Notes under the pieces: model-generated
Databases searched by the model: none
What the model was told of the DNA's origin: nothing
What the model saw: only the letters and a program-made list of their open reading frames with translations
Origin: Bacillota bacterium
Lineage (GTDB): Bacteria > Bacillota > Clostridia > Acetivibrionales > Acetivibrionaceae
Reading direction: 5' to 3'
Length of the DNA stretch: 64,000 nucleotides
NCBI GenBank assembly: GCA_023421115.1
Contig: JAEZUI010000264.1
Coordinates: 1-64,000 of the forward strand
In this document: positions 15,512 to 24,869 of the stretch, piece by piece
Layout of the letters: the number at the start of each line of letters is the position of its first letter
How positions within the stretch are numbered: the first letter of the stretch is position 1
Translations under genes and position numbers: made by a program

Positions 15512-16603
15512 ATGTCTGAATCAAATAATGTTTTGAGGTTACCGGCAGAACAGATGTATTCCAATGAAATTGAGGCATTAATTTCTGCAGAAACTGAGCG
15601 TATACCAACTGGATGGAAAATGTCACCGCGTTCGGTATTGACTTATATAATTGGAGGAAAAGCCAAAGGTGTGGAGATTACACCAAAGTACATAGGAAAT
15701 AGAAGACTGGTTGAAATAGCTATATCAACCCTAATAACCGACAGAGCACTATTGCTTATTGGTGAACCGGGAACGGCAAAATCATGGCTTTCAGAGCATC
15801 TTACCGCAGCTATTCATGGAGATTCCACCAAGGTTGTGCAGGGGACTGCGGGGACAACAGAAGAACAAATACGCTATTCGTGGAATTATGCCATGCTGAT
15901 CGCTAACGGTCCGTCAAAGGAAGCGCTAATTAAAAGTCCGATATTCCGAGCGATGGAATGTGGGGGCATTGCCCGTTTTGAGGAAATATCAAGGTGTGCT
16001 TCGGAAGTTCAGGATGCCTTGATTTCAATTCTTTCGGAAAAGAGAATATCCATTCCGGAGTTGGGGTTTGAACTTCCCGCGGCTAAAGGTTTTTCTATAA
16101 TAGCTACGGCAAATACTAGAGACAGAGGTGTAAATGATATGTCCTCAGCTTTAAAACGTAGGTTTAATATCATTGTACTGCCTACACCGGAAGATATAGA
16201 TACCGAAATTGAAATTGTAAGAAAGCGTGTAAAAGAGCTGGCTGTGAATTTAGATCTTCAATCGGCACTTCCTGCAGAAGATGCAATTGCTAAGGTAGTT
16301 ACAATTTTCCGGGAACTTCGCAACGGAATGACTCTAGACAGCAAGGAAAAGATTAAACCGCCAAGTGGTGTAATATCAACAGCTGAGGCAATATCCCTAC
16401 TTGCAAACAGTATGGCTCTTGCAGCAAGTTTCGGAAAGGGAAAAATAACTAGTGAAGATATAGCAGCAGGACTTCAAGGTGCTGTTGTGAAGGATGAAGA
16501 TAAGGACAAACTGGTATGGAGGGAATATATAGATAATGTATTGAAAAAGCGTGGTTCCGAGTGGCGTGATTTGTACAATGCCTGTAAGGAGATGAATGTG
16601 TGA
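15512..16603 (+). CDS. MoxR-type AAA+ ATPase, YehL-like
   Basis: A 363-residue AAA+ ATPase. Walker A GEPGTAKS lies at about residues 83-90, the Walker B/sensor region GGIARFEEISRC at about 150, sensor 1 ATANTRDRGVND near 205 and the arginine-finger segment ALKRRFN after it. MoxR ATPases act as chaperones that remodel a partner, usually a VWA protein; here the partner is probably the product of 18945-20147. Length and neighbours fit the YehL subfamily. ATG 15512 is preferred, because GGAG (15501-15504) is 7 nt away, whereas ATG 15506 is only 1 nt from it. The stop overlaps the next start by 4 nt (GTGTGA). Confidence 0.9.
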   Translation: MSESNNVLRLPAEQMYSNEIEALISAETERIPTGWKMSPRSVLTYIIGGKAKGVEITPKYIGNRRLVEIAISTLITDRALLLIGEPGTAKSWLSEHLTAAIHGDSTKVVQGTAGTTEEQIRYSWNYAMLIANGPSKEALIKSPIFRAMECGGIARFEEISRCASEVQDALISILSEKRISIPELGFELPAAKGFSIIATANTRDRGVNDMSSALKRRFNIIVLPTPEDIDTEIEIVRKRVKELAVNLDLQSALPAEDAIAKVVTIFRELRNGMTLDSKEKIKPPSGVISTAEAISLLANSMALAASFGKGKITSEDIAAGLQGAVVKDEDKDKLVWREYIDNVLKKRGSEWRDLYNACKEMNV

Positions 16604-18942
16604 AGCAATCAGCGAAATCACCGCATTTTTTTGGAGTAAGGCATTTATCTCCTACCGGTGCATACCATTTAATAAAGTTTTTAGATGAAATAAAGCCTAC
16701 GGCAGTTCTAGTTGAAGGATTGTCCGATGCAAATGAGCAGATAGAGCATTTTACAGGTAAGGATACAAAACCTCCCATTGCGATATTGGCGTATACGGAG
16801 GAGTTACCCGTGAGAACACTTATGTATCCTTTTGCCGAATATTCTCCTGAGTACCAGGCACTTGTATGGGCAAAAAAGAACAACGTCCATGCCGAGTTTA
16901 TTGACCTGCCTTCGGAGGTTTTTATGAATCTTGAGTATTCCGTTAGAGAACAAAAAGATAATGATGAAGTTAACTTTGATGATAATCAAAAGAAGGGTGA
17001 TAATTCTGGCAAAGGAGAAGAAGTAAAGTTTATAAAAGAAAATAAATCTATATATGAAAAATGGGCTGCAATGTCGGGTGAAGAAGATCATGACACATAC
17101 TGGGAACGGAATTTTGAACATAATCAGAATAAAGATGCCTACCGTCTTTCAGCCTTTGAATTCGGAAAAAGTATAAGAGAACTATTGCAAGATGACAGGT
17201 TTGAACTTGCTAAAAACCTTGTTCGGGAAGCTTATATGAGATGCAGGATATTTAATGTTATAAAATCAGGGCATGAACCGGAGAAGGTAGTAGTAGTTAC
17301 AGGAGCTTATCATTCTCCTGCATTAGGCATAGATTTACCCCCAATGACCGAGGAAGAATTTTTAAGTCTTCCTAGGGTCAAAACAAAATTGACGCTTATG
17401 CCCTATTCCTATTACAGGCTGTCTTCAAGATCAGGCTATGGAGCAGGCAATAACGCCCCTGCTTATTACGGTATGATGTGGGATTGCCTGATGGAACGAG
17501 ATATAGAGAAACTTCCTTCTGCATATTTTTCCGGTATGGTATCTTTCTTAAGAGAAAGCGGTACTCATAGGTCATCCGCTGAGGTAATTGAAGCTGTGAG
17601 GCTTTCAAATACTCTTGCTGCAATGCATGGAGGCAGTGCACCAACTCTACGGGACCTGAGGGACTCCGCAGTAATTTGTCTTGGGTATGGTGAACTTTCG
17701 GTAGTTTCTGAGGCAATGGCACAAATGGAAGTGGGTACGGAAATAGGTGCACTTCCGGAAGGTGTGAGCCGGACTTCTATTCAGGATGACTTTTATAGAG
17801 AGCTTAAGCGGCTTAAATTTGAAAAGTACAAATCTCCGGTTGAGATGGATTTAGAGCTGGATTTGCGTGAAAACAGGAGAGTTAAATCAGAAGAGGCGGC
17901 ATTCCTTGATTTAAACCGGTCATTTTTTCTTCACAGACTTAAAGTTTTAAATGTGAGTTTCCAGAAGTATAAACCTAGAAGTCAGGAATCAGCAACTTGG
18001 GCAGAAGCCTGGATTCTGCAATGGACGCCTGAAGCTGAAATTGAATTGGTGGAAGCTGTCCTAAGGGGAGAAACTGTAGAACTGGCAACAGCTTTTGCAT
18101 TTAAAGAGAGGTTGGATAATTGTGAAAAGATTGAGCAAGCAGCTTTGGTAATTCGTCAGGCTTGCGAATGCGGAATGATGGAGTCCATGGAACAGGCAAG
18201 AGAAGTTTTGCAAAGGCTCGCTGCCGATACGGGAGCGTTTAATGAAGCCTCGTTTGCAGCTTTTCAATTGTCTCAGGTCATTAGCTATGGTGATATCAGG
18301 AAGTTTGACTCTTCAAAACTTGTACCGCTATTGCAGCAGCTATTTTTAAGGGCAACACTACTTATGCTTGATGCCTCAAATTGTGACAATACAGCTGCTG
18401 TTCAAGTAGCAGATTCAGTAAACCTATTAAATATAATTGCACTGGAATATTATCAGACTGTTGATGAAGAATTGTGGGTAAAAAAACTGACAGAACTGTC
18501 TGATAGGGACGACCGAAACCCTAAACTATCAGGATTTGCATGTTCCATACTGTTAGAGAGAAATCTTATAGACAACGAAAAGCTTTCACAGGAAGTTTCT
18601 AGAAGACTATCTCCTGGAATAGATGCAGACATTGGGGCCGGTTGGTTTGAAGGGCTGTCTATGAAAAATAGGTATGCTTTGATTGCAAGAACAAGTCTGT
18701 GGAAACAGATATCGGAGTATGTTGCTCAGTTGGATAAAGAACAGTTTAAGCGGGCTTTGGTATTCTTAAGAAGGGCTTTCGGAGACTTTAATACTTCCGA
18801 GAAACGCAGCATCTGTGAGAAGCTTGGAGAGATATGGGGGTTAGATGGTGATGACGCCAGTGATATCTTAAGCAGAGAACTCACTGAAGAGGAAGAGCAG
18901 ACTATAACAGAGTTAAACGATTTTGATTTTGGAGATATATAA
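16600..18942 (+). CDS. DUF5682 protein, YehM-like
   Basis: A 780-residue cytoplasmic protein of unknown function. The N-terminal signature HFFGVRHLSPTGAYHL, then AVLVEGLSDANEQI and PPIAILAYTEELP, is typical of DUF5682. An acidic, lysine-rich low-complexity insert occupies about residues 118-150. Further conserved-looking segments are VVVTGAYHSPALG (about 230) and SRSGYGAGNNAPAYYGMMWD (about 285), followed by a long helical C-terminal half. GTG 16600 has AAGGAGATGA upstream and overlaps the MoxR stop. Its fixed position between MoxR and VWA genes, as in E. coli yehL-yehM-yehP, suggests it is an effector or substrate of that pair, but no activity is known to me. Confidence 0.85.
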   Translation: MKQSAKSPHFFGVRHLSPTGAYHLIKFLDEIKPTAVLVEGLSDANEQIEHFTGKDTKPPIAILAYTEELPVRTLMYPFAEYSPEYQALVWAKKNNVHAEFIDLPSEVFMNLEYSVREQKDNDEVNFDDNQKKGDNSGKGEEVKFIKENKSIYEKWAAMSGEEDHDTYWERNFEHNQNKDAYRLSAFEFGKSIRELLQDDRFELAKNLVREAYMRCRIFNVIKSGHEPEKVVVVTGAYHSPALGIDLPPMTEEEFLSLPRVKTKLTLMPYSYYRLSSRSGYGAGNNAPAYYGMMWDCLMERDIEKLPSAYFSGMVSFLRESGTHRSSAEVIEAVRLSNTLAAMHGGSAPTLRDLRDSAVICLGYGELSVVSEAMAQMEVGTEIGALPEGVSRTSIQDDFYRELKRLKFEKYKSPVEMDLELDLRENRRVKSEEAAFLDLNRSFFLHRLKVLNVSFQKYKPRSQESATWAEAWILQWTPEAEIELVEAVLRGETVELATAFAFKERLDNCEKIEQAALVIRQACECGMMESMEQAREVLQRLAADTGAFNEASFAAFQLSQVISYGDIRKFDSSKLVPLLQQLFLRATLLMLDASNCDNTAAVQVADSVNLLNIIALEYYQTVDEELWVKKLTELSDRDDRNPKLSGFACSILLERNLIDNEKLSQEVSRRLSPGIDADIGAGWFEGLSMKNRYALIARTSLWKQISEYVAQLDKEQFKRALVFLRRAFGDFNTSEKRSICEKLGEIWGLDGDDASDILSRELTEEEEQTITELNDFDFGDI

Positions 18943-18944
18943 TT

Positions 18945-20147
18945 ATGATGACAGACATGGAACAGATTAAAAGATGGAGATTGATTCTAGGAGAATCTGG
19001 TGAAGAAATGCTAGAATCTTTCGCAGGATCTAGAGTTGAACTTAATGATGATGAAATTGTTATGGATGAAGCTCTTGCTGCTATATACGATAAGTCCACC
19101 GGAGGCGATGAAACAAGGGGAAGTTCATCTTCCTCAAAGCGTTCTGCAGGTAAGGGAGCTTCTGCTCCGAAGCTCGCAAAGTGGCTTGCTGACATCCGTA
19201 CGTATTTTACTGAAGATGTGGTATCAGTTATACAGACAGATGCCATTGAAAGGAAGGGACTTAAGCAATTGCTGTTTGAGCCGGAAGTATTAAAAAACGT
19301 CCAGCCGGACATTGACTTGGTTGCAACTTTCATGACACTCAAAGGTAAAATACCCGAAAAGACAAAGGAAACTGCGCGGCAGCTTGTTAGGATGGTAGTG
19401 GAGGACATAAACCGGAGGATGGAAAACGATTTGCGTAAAGCTATTTCAGGCGCTTTAAACAAAAGAAACCATTCCCCAATACCAAGTGCTGTGAGTATTG
19501 ACTGGAAGTATACCATAAACCGTAATCTTAAGAATTACAACAAGGAGCATAAAAAGCTCATTCCGGAACGTTTTTTCTTTTTCGATAGGGCAAGGAAGAT
19601 GAATAACTGGAATGTTATTTTGGATATGGATCAGAGTGGCTCTATGGCTGATTCAATTATATATGGTTCCATAGCTGGTTCCATTTTTGCGAGTATGGCA
19701 TCATTAAACACCAGAATTGTTGCTTTTGATACAGCTGTTGTAGATCTGTCGGAGGAATACGGCAATGATCCGGTAGATATGCTTTTTGGTATACAGCTTG
19801 GAGGAGGGACCGACATAAATAAATCAGTAGCATATTGCCAACAGTTTATAACGGATCCTTCCAAAACACTATTTATACTGCTTTCAGATCTGTATGAAGG
19901 CGGAAATCAGGCTTCACTAATAAAAAGAATGGAAGAAATGCACGAATCGGGCGTAAAAGTAATGTGCCTTCTAGCATTATCGGACAGAGGAGTGCCGTGC
20001 TATGATGAAGGGCTTGCTCGCAGGTTTTCCAAAATTGGAATTCCTTGTTTTGCATGCACTCCGACACTTCTTCCGGAACTTTTGGAAGGTGCCTTAAAAG
20101 GTCACGATTTAAATGCACTTGCTGAGAGGGTAAAGAAGAATAATTAG
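18945..20147 (+). CDS. VWA-domain protein, YehP-like
   Basis: A 400-residue protein with a C-terminal von Willebrand factor A domain (about 220-385). The MIDAS metal site is intact: DMDQSGSM (DxSxS), the threonine in LGGGTDIN and the aspartate in LLSDLYEGG. The N-terminal half is helical and charged, with a serine-rich stretch near residue 60. VWA proteins of this kind are the usual partners of MoxR ATPases. ATG 18945 (or 18948) follows the DUF5682 stop by 2 nt, with GGAG about 10 nt upstream. It closes the cluster. Confidence 0.9.
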   Translation: MMTDMEQIKRWRLILGESGEEMLESFAGSRVELNDDEIVMDEALAAIYDKSTGGDETRGSSSSSKRSAGKGASAPKLAKWLADIRTYFTEDVVSVIQTDAIERKGLKQLLFEPEVLKNVQPDIDLVATFMTLKGKIPEKTKETARQLVRMVVEDINRRMENDLRKAISGALNKRNHSPIPSAVSIDWKYTINRNLKNYNKEHKKLIPERFFFFDRARKMNNWNVILDMDQSGSMADSIIYGSIAGSIFASMASLNTRIVAFDTAVVDLSEEYGNDPVDMLFGIQLGGGTDINKSVAYCQQFITDPSKTLFILLSDLYEGGNQASLIKRMEEMHESGVKVMCLLALSDRGVPCYDEGLARRFSKIGIPCFACTPTLLPELLEGALKGHDLNALAERVKKNN

Positions 20148-20668
20148 AAATGAATAAATAAAAAAGGCTTTTTTGCTGATTGTTCTAAGATAATTCACAT
20201 ATTTGACATTATTTTAACAATGAATTTAGTGTTTTGTTTAAAAAAATGGTTATTGATTTCTTATTTTGCTCCGATAGATATGAAGTGATTAAAAATAAAG
20301 CAAGGTACTTTATTAGTTTTTAAAGGAGTGGCTAATAAGTAGTCTATAAATAATTATGGTATACAATTTATAATACTAACAATCATATTGTATGCTTTGA
20401 ATCCAATTTTGTTTCTGGGCTTTGAAGAACTGACTTTCTTCAATTTTTCTTTTTTATTTGATTGTGGACATATTACATAAAAGGCAATAACTATTATTGC
20501 AATATACTTTTCGTATTGGTATTTTGTTGACTTTTTAATTAATACTGATGTGCTAAAGTTACCGACTTGTATTTACTATTGTTAGCTACTTAGAAGATTT
20601 GACTTATTGAAGATAAGGTGGCGCTTTACGAAAAGCAATATAAAATAAACAAAGGAAGGAGAACTAAA
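20148..20668 (+). other. Intergenic region between VWA gene and cheW
   Basis: No confident promoter or terminator was found; an A-run/T-run (20160-20176) could form only a weak hairpin. A small perfect hairpin GCAATAA/TTATTGC lies at 20484-20500. On the plus strand about 20353-20583, one frame reads like hydrophobic membrane-protein segments (for example ILTIILYALNPILFLGFEEL) interrupted by a TAA, without a start codon or ribosome site; it may be a decayed gene or AT-rich chance. Confidence 0.4.
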
Positions 20669-21166
20669 ATGGGGCAAACACTAGAGGATACTGTGTTATT
20701 TGAAGAGGATACACAGAAAGATAGGTATCTTACCTTCGTGTTAGGAAAGGAAGAGTATGGGATAGCAATTGGATATGTTACTGAAATTGTAGGACTTCAA
20801 TCAATTACTGAAATTCCTGAACTTCCTCACTATGTAAAAGGAATTATAAATTTGAGGGGAAAGATAATTACCGTAATTGATGTAAGGCTCAGGTTCTGTA
20901 AGGAAGCAAAGGAGTACAATGATAGAACCTGTACAATAGTTATCGAAGTTAGGGGTATAACTGTGGGGTTGATAGTAGACGCTGTAGCAGAAGTATCAAC
21001 CATTGCCAGTGAGAATATTGTACCACCTCCACAGATTGATGGTAGCAGTACTCAGCAAAAGTACATAAAGGGAATAGGAAAATCAGGCAATAATGTTAAG
21101 CTGCTTCTAGATTGTGACATGCTTTTTAGTGACGATGAAACCGAGAGGCTAAGTAATATTGCATAA
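20669..21166 (+). CDS. cheW: Chemotaxis coupling protein CheW
   Basis: A 165-residue CheW-domain protein that links chemoreceptors to the CheA kinase. Typical features: YLTFVLGKEEYGIAI at the start of the domain, ITEIPELPHYVKGIINLRGK and ITVIDVRLRF in the middle, and VGLIVDAVAEVSTI. I chose ATG 20669, which has AAGGAGAA upstream; an in-frame GTG at 20618 lacks a good site. It is followed after about 50 nt by a chemoreceptor gene, with no cheA or cheY in the window, so it probably feeds a pathway encoded elsewhere. Confidence 0.94.
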   Translation: MGQTLEDTVLFEEDTQKDRYLTFVLGKEEYGIAIGYVTEIVGLQSITEIPELPHYVKGIINLRGKIITVIDVRLRFCKEAKEYNDRTCTIVIEVRGITVGLIVDAVAEVSTIASENIVPPPQIDGSSTQQKYIKGIGKSGNNVKLLLDCDMLFSDDETERLSNIA

Positions 21167-21219
21167 GTGGGTAATTGTGCTTTAGTGTTCTTAATAGAGT
21201 AAAAGGAGGCAATGTAGCT

Positions 21220-23073
21220 ATGAGTTGGTTTTATAATTTGAGAGTTGCTGCAAAACTATTAATTGGTTTTATGACTGTTGCGGTAATAGCAGGAGTTATA
21301 GGAATTGTTGGTGTAAGATACATAAATAGTATAAACCAGGAAGATACTGAATTATATGAAGAAAATGTACTTGGACTGGAATATGCCGGAGACGCGGATG
21401 TGCAATTCCAGAGAATTAGAGTAAATACCCTAAAGATGGTATTGATGAATGATGAAAATACTAGTAATGAGCTGATGGATAAAGTTAGTGAATATATTTC
21501 TGATGTTGATGTAGAATTAAAGAATTATGAGGATGGAATTATAAACGAAAAAGATCAGATATTGTTCGGTGAGCTAAAGCCTATGTGGGAAGAATATAAG
21601 TCTATAGTCCAAAATGCCGTAGGACTGATACAATCCGGTAAAGTGGCAGAAGCACAGAAACTTCTTTTGGAAGATTCGGACTCACAAATAAATGCACTAA
21701 ATGAAAGTTTTTCAAAACTATTCGAGTATAATTCGTCTTCAGCCAAAGAAAAATCTGATAACAATAATAACATGGCTAAGGCAGCTATTAACACAATGAT
21801 TATTATAATATTGATTGGAGTTATCGTAGCTGTATTTCTTGGTGTATTTATCTCACAAATAATAAGCAAACCGGTGAAAAAGTTGGCGGTAGCTGCAGAG
21901 AAACTTGCATTAGGAGACGTTAACGTAAAAATAGAGGCTAATACAAAAGATGAGATTGGAAATCTAATGTTGGCGTTTTCAAATATGGTGGAAAATATTC
22001 GTGAACAGGCACACGTTGTTGAAAGTATGGCAGCGGGAGATATGACTGTGCAGGTGAAGATAAAGTCAGAAAATGACCTTATGGGTAAAAAACTCACAGA
22101 GATGATAAATATAAACAATGAAGTATTAGGTAATATACGTTCTGCTGCAGATCAAGTTTCTGGCGGTGCAAAACAAGTATCCGATTCAAGTCAGATGCTT
22201 TCACAAGGTTCTACAGAGCAGGCGAGTTCAATTGAAGAAGTAACAGTATCAATGACACAAGTTGCAGATCAAACAAAGAAAAATGCTTTAAATGCAAATC
22301 AGGCAAATGAGCTAGCGCTAAATGCTAAAGATAATGCAATGAATGGTAATAGTCAGATGCAGGAAATGATAAAGGCTATGGCAGAAATAAATGATTCCTC
22401 GGCTAATATTTCAAAGATTATAAAAGTAATAGATGATATAGCCTTTCAGACAAATATTCTTGCTCTAAATGCTGCTGTAGAGGCTGCAAGGGCAGGGCAG
22501 CACGGAAAAGGTTTTGCAGTAGTGGCCGATGAGGTGAGAAATCTTGCTGCAAGGAGTGCAAATGCTGCAAAAGAGACTACAGAACTCATTGAAAATTCAA
22601 TTAAAAAAGTTGAGGCAGGTAATCAGATTGCCAATAATACTGCAGAAGCTCTAAATAAAATCGTAGAAGGTGTGGCTAAAGCGGCTGATCTTGTAGGAGA
22701 TATTGCTACAGCATCAAATGAGCAAGCGTCAGGTATTGCACAGATAAATCAGGCAGTTTCCCAGGTAGCTCAGGTTGTACAGACCAACTCTGCAACGGCT
22801 GAGGAAAGCGCTTCAGCTAGTGAAGAATTGTCTAGTCAGGCAGAATTATTAAAAGATTCAATCAGCAGATTTAAGTTGCAAAATGTTAAGGCTAATTTTG
22901 GATTTGAGGGACTAGATACTGATACTTTAAGAGCAATCGAAAGTATTGTTGACAAGAAAAAGTCACAACGGCATATTAGACAAGCAGCAAATTATCAGAA
23001 TGAAGATTCTGTTGCGATGGAAAGCAATTATAAAAGCATATCTCTAGAGGATAATAATTACGGAAAGTACTGA
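21220..23073 (+). CDS. Methyl-accepting chemotaxis protein
   Basis: A 617-residue transmembrane chemoreceptor. TM1 is at about 13-35, an extracytoplasmic four-helix-bundle-type sensor at about 36-187, TM2 at about 188-212, HAMP at about 213-265, then the long coiled-coil signalling domain. The conserved hairpin tip, IDDIAFQTNILALNAAVEAA followed by RAGQHGKGFAVVADEVR, lies near residues 405-440. There is no C-terminal CheR-docking pentapeptide. ATG 21220 is preceded by AAAAGGAGG. Pairing with cheW suggests the two are co-expressed. The ligand is unknown. Confidence 0.95.
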   Translation: MSWFYNLRVAAKLLIGFMTVAVIAGVIGIVGVRYINSINQEDTELYEENVLGLEYAGDADVQFQRIRVNTLKMVLMNDENTSNELMDKVSEYISDVDVELKNYEDGIINEKDQILFGELKPMWEEYKSIVQNAVGLIQSGKVAEAQKLLLEDSDSQINALNESFSKLFEYNSSSAKEKSDNNNNMAKAAINTMIIIILIGVIVAVFLGVFISQIISKPVKKLAVAAEKLALGDVNVKIEANTKDEIGNLMLAFSNMVENIREQAHVVESMAAGDMTVQVKIKSENDLMGKKLTEMININNEVLGNIRSAADQVSGGAKQVSDSSQMLSQGSTEQASSIEEVTVSMTQVADQTKKNALNANQANELALNAKDNAMNGNSQMQEMIKAMAEINDSSANISKIIKVIDDIAFQTNILALNAAVEAARAGQHGKGFAVVADEVRNLAARSANAAKETTELIENSIKKVEAGNQIANNTAEALNKIVEGVAKAADLVGDIATASNEQASGIAQINQAVSQVAQVVQTNSATAEESASASEELSSQAELLKDSISRFKLQNVKANFGFEGLDTDTLRAIESIVDKKKSQRHIRQAANYQNEDSVAMESNYKSISLEDNNYGKY

Positions 23074-23181
23074 TAAAAGTTTAAACAAAATCTTAAGTAT
23101 TAGTATATAGAACATATACCGCAGGGAAAGCTCCAATCAAAGTAGTAAATTCCGCTGAATCAAGCAGGAGAACAATAATTT

Positions 23182-23218
23182 TTACTATACGGGGGCGGAA
23201 ATGCTTCCCGTATAGTAA
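23182..23218 (+). terminator. Strong hairpin after chemoreceptor gene
   Basis: A perfect 12-bp stem TTACTATACGGG / CCCGTATAGTAA (23182-23193 and 23207-23218). The tail after it (TTTG) is short, so it may be a weak terminator or an RNA-protecting hairpin. Confidence 0.55.
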
Positions 23219-23255
23219 TTTGAAGAAATGGCATCAATTTAAATAGCTACTACTC

Positions 23256-23429
23256 TTATAAATTGGTATGTATTATTTTTATTGAACCTAGGATAAAACT
23301 TGCTCCAAAACCTATAAGGCAAATACCTAAAAATGTTATAATGATTTTATAAAAAAGTCTTGTTTTGATCAATGAAGCCTTTGCTTCTACCAATTCAAAA
23401 GAAGGGAGTAAAATAGCACAAGATATACT
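23256..23429 (-). pseudogene. Membrane-protein fragment
   Basis: A 57-codon minus-strand frame with stop at 23256-23258 and another stop directly upstream (23430-23432). It has no usable start or ribosome site. It encodes a basic segment followed by one hydrophobic helix (IIITFLGICLIGFGASFIL). The pattern weakly resembles the N-terminus of YczE/YitT-type membrane proteins, but the assignment is tentative. Confidence 0.3.
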
Positions 23430-23445
23430 TTAAGCCTTTGCGGTT

Positions 23446-23588
23446 TTAGGTACGAGGTGTTCTTTTGATACCCATCTTCACGAACTTACAGAATAATTCC
23501 AGGGTCACCTTCTAAATCAAGTTTTGCTGCTGATATTGCTGCTCAGTTTGGAATAAGGTATATGGATTACACTCAAAAATCATCATAA
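23446..23588 (+). pseudogene. Degraded MutS-family C-terminal ATPase fragment
   Basis: One frame reads CSFDTHLHELTE up to a TAA near 23493, resembling the THYHEL motif of MutS ATPases. An overlapping frame then reads TYRIIPGSPSKSSFAADIAA and QFGI to a TAA at about 23588, resembling the MutS/MutS2 segment TYRLLxGxPGxSxAxxIAxxLG. The two pieces are normally tens of residues apart and in one frame, so this is a deleted and frameshifted remnant with no start site. Confidence 0.5.
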
Positions 23589-23682
23589 TTCTGAGGTTAT
23601 GTTTTTTGTTATTTAAATGTGTTTTGTGTTATAATAAAACGAAAAATTTAAAGATAGAATATTTTAAGATTGGTGTGTGCAA

Positions 23683-24780
23683 ATGATTGACAAAACAAGC
23701 AATGAATTTGAACGTATTGTTATTTATGAAATACCTTTAATAGATGTGCGTGCTCCGGTAGAATTTGAAAAAGGGGCATTTGTAAATTCTGTGAATTTAC
23801 CCATTATGAATGATGAAGAGAGGCGTCTTGTTGGGATTTGCTATAAGGAAAAGGGAAATGAAGAGGCGGTAAAATTAGGTCACAAGCTGGTTTCCGGAGA
23901 AGTCAAACAAGCACGTGTTGATGCATGGGTGTCATTTGTTTCAAATAATCCAAACACAATGCTTTACTGCTTTCGAGGGGGGCAACGATCGGCAATAAGT
24001 CAGGAATGGTTATACAAGGCTACGGGAAAAGTAATTCCTAGACTTGAGGGAGGCTATAAGGCATTCCGAAACTATTTGATCAGTGCTCTTGAACCTTCTG
24101 AGCAAAATGCAATACCGGTTATTTTTGGAGGTTATACCGGGTCGGGTAAGACTAAAATACTAAAACAGCTTGAGAATTCTATAGATCTTGAAGGCCTTGC
24201 AAATCACAGAGGCTCGTCTTTTGGAAGATATATTACACAGCAGCCTACCCAGATTGATTTCGAGAATAATCTTGCATATGCTTTGATACGTCATAAGCAC
24301 AAAGGTTTCCGATATATTGTACTCGAGGACGAAGGAAAAAATGTGGGCAGGTGTTATTTGCCTAAGCCTCTTCATGCATTTTTCAGCAGTGGGGATGCTG
24401 TAATCATAGATCTGCCTATTGAACAGCGTATTAAAAATACTTTAGATGAATATGTGATTCAATCACAGTCTGATTATATCAAGACTTTTGGTGAAGAAAA
24501 AGGATTTGATGAGTGGTTTATTTACATTAGTAGCAGTTTGGACAGGATAAAAAAAAGACTTGGAGGAGATCGCTACAAGCTTATAACCGATTCGTTCCAA
24601 TTAGCGTATAAAGAACAAAGAGTCTTGGGTAGTTATTATCAGCATGAAATTTGGATTGAGCAGCTTTTAAAAGAATACTATGACCCTATGTATCACCATC
24701 AGCTGAAAAACAGTACAAGGAAAATCTTATTTAGGGGTAATGACAAGGAAGTTATAGAATTCTTAAAAAATCTTGATTGA
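23683..24780 (+). CDS. mnmH: tRNA 2-selenouridine synthase
   Basis: MnmH (SelU/YbbB) replaces sulfur by selenium in 2-thiouridine at tRNA wobble position 34, using selenophosphate and a geranylated intermediate. The 365-residue protein has an N-terminal rhodanese domain (about 10-125) with the catalytic cysteine in YCFRGGQRS, and a C-terminal P-loop domain with GGYTGSGKTKIL at about 149-160. ATG 23683 is chosen; GTG 23677 is also possible and the ribosome site is weak. The gene is alone here; selD, which it requires, is not in the window (the hypE product is a relative of SelD with a different role). Confidence 0.93.
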   Translation: MIDKTSNEFERIVIYEIPLIDVRAPVEFEKGAFVNSVNLPIMNDEERRLVGICYKEKGNEEAVKLGHKLVSGEVKQARVDAWVSFVSNNPNTMLYCFRGGQRSAISQEWLYKATGKVIPRLEGGYKAFRNYLISALEPSEQNAIPVIFGGYTGSGKTKILKQLENSIDLEGLANHRGSSFGRYITQQPTQIDFENNLAYALIRHKHKGFRYIVLEDEGKNVGRCYLPKPLHAFFSSGDAVIIDLPIEQRIKNTLDEYVIQSQSDYIKTFGEEKGFDEWFIYISSSLDRIKKRLGGDRYKLITDSFQLAYKEQRVLGSYYQHEIWIEQLLKEYYDPMYHHQLKNSTRKILFRGNDKEVIEFLKNLD

Positions 24781-24869
24781 TGTTGTATATTATGGAAAAG
24801 TTGCATTTTATATGTCATAATAAAAATATTTGATAATTGAAGCTTAGATGAGAAAAGGATGAAATTAAT

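Larger units (their letters stand above)
23074..23682. other. Intergenic region with gene debris
   Basis: Besides the hairpin at 23182-23218, this 600-bp stretch holds two decayed fragments, a membrane-protein-like frame on the minus strand (23256-23429) and a MutS-like fragment on the plus strand (about 23446-23588), listed separately. It looks like a graveyard of former genes. Confidence 0.55.

Noticed and set aside
15512..20147. MoxR/VWA genes as hydrogenase or CO-dehydrogenase maturation factors (CoxD/CoxE type) because ech-hyp is nearby
   Set aside because: The motifs and partner DUF5682 fit the YehLMP group, and cheW, a chemoreceptor, debris and mnmH separate them from ech.
20269..20280. 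CTCCGATAG as a SigD (flagellar/chemotaxis) -10 box upstream of cheW
   Set aside because: The TAAA -35 element is not at the required 15-16 nt spacing; the nearest lies 26 nt away, and the site is about 400 nt from the gene.
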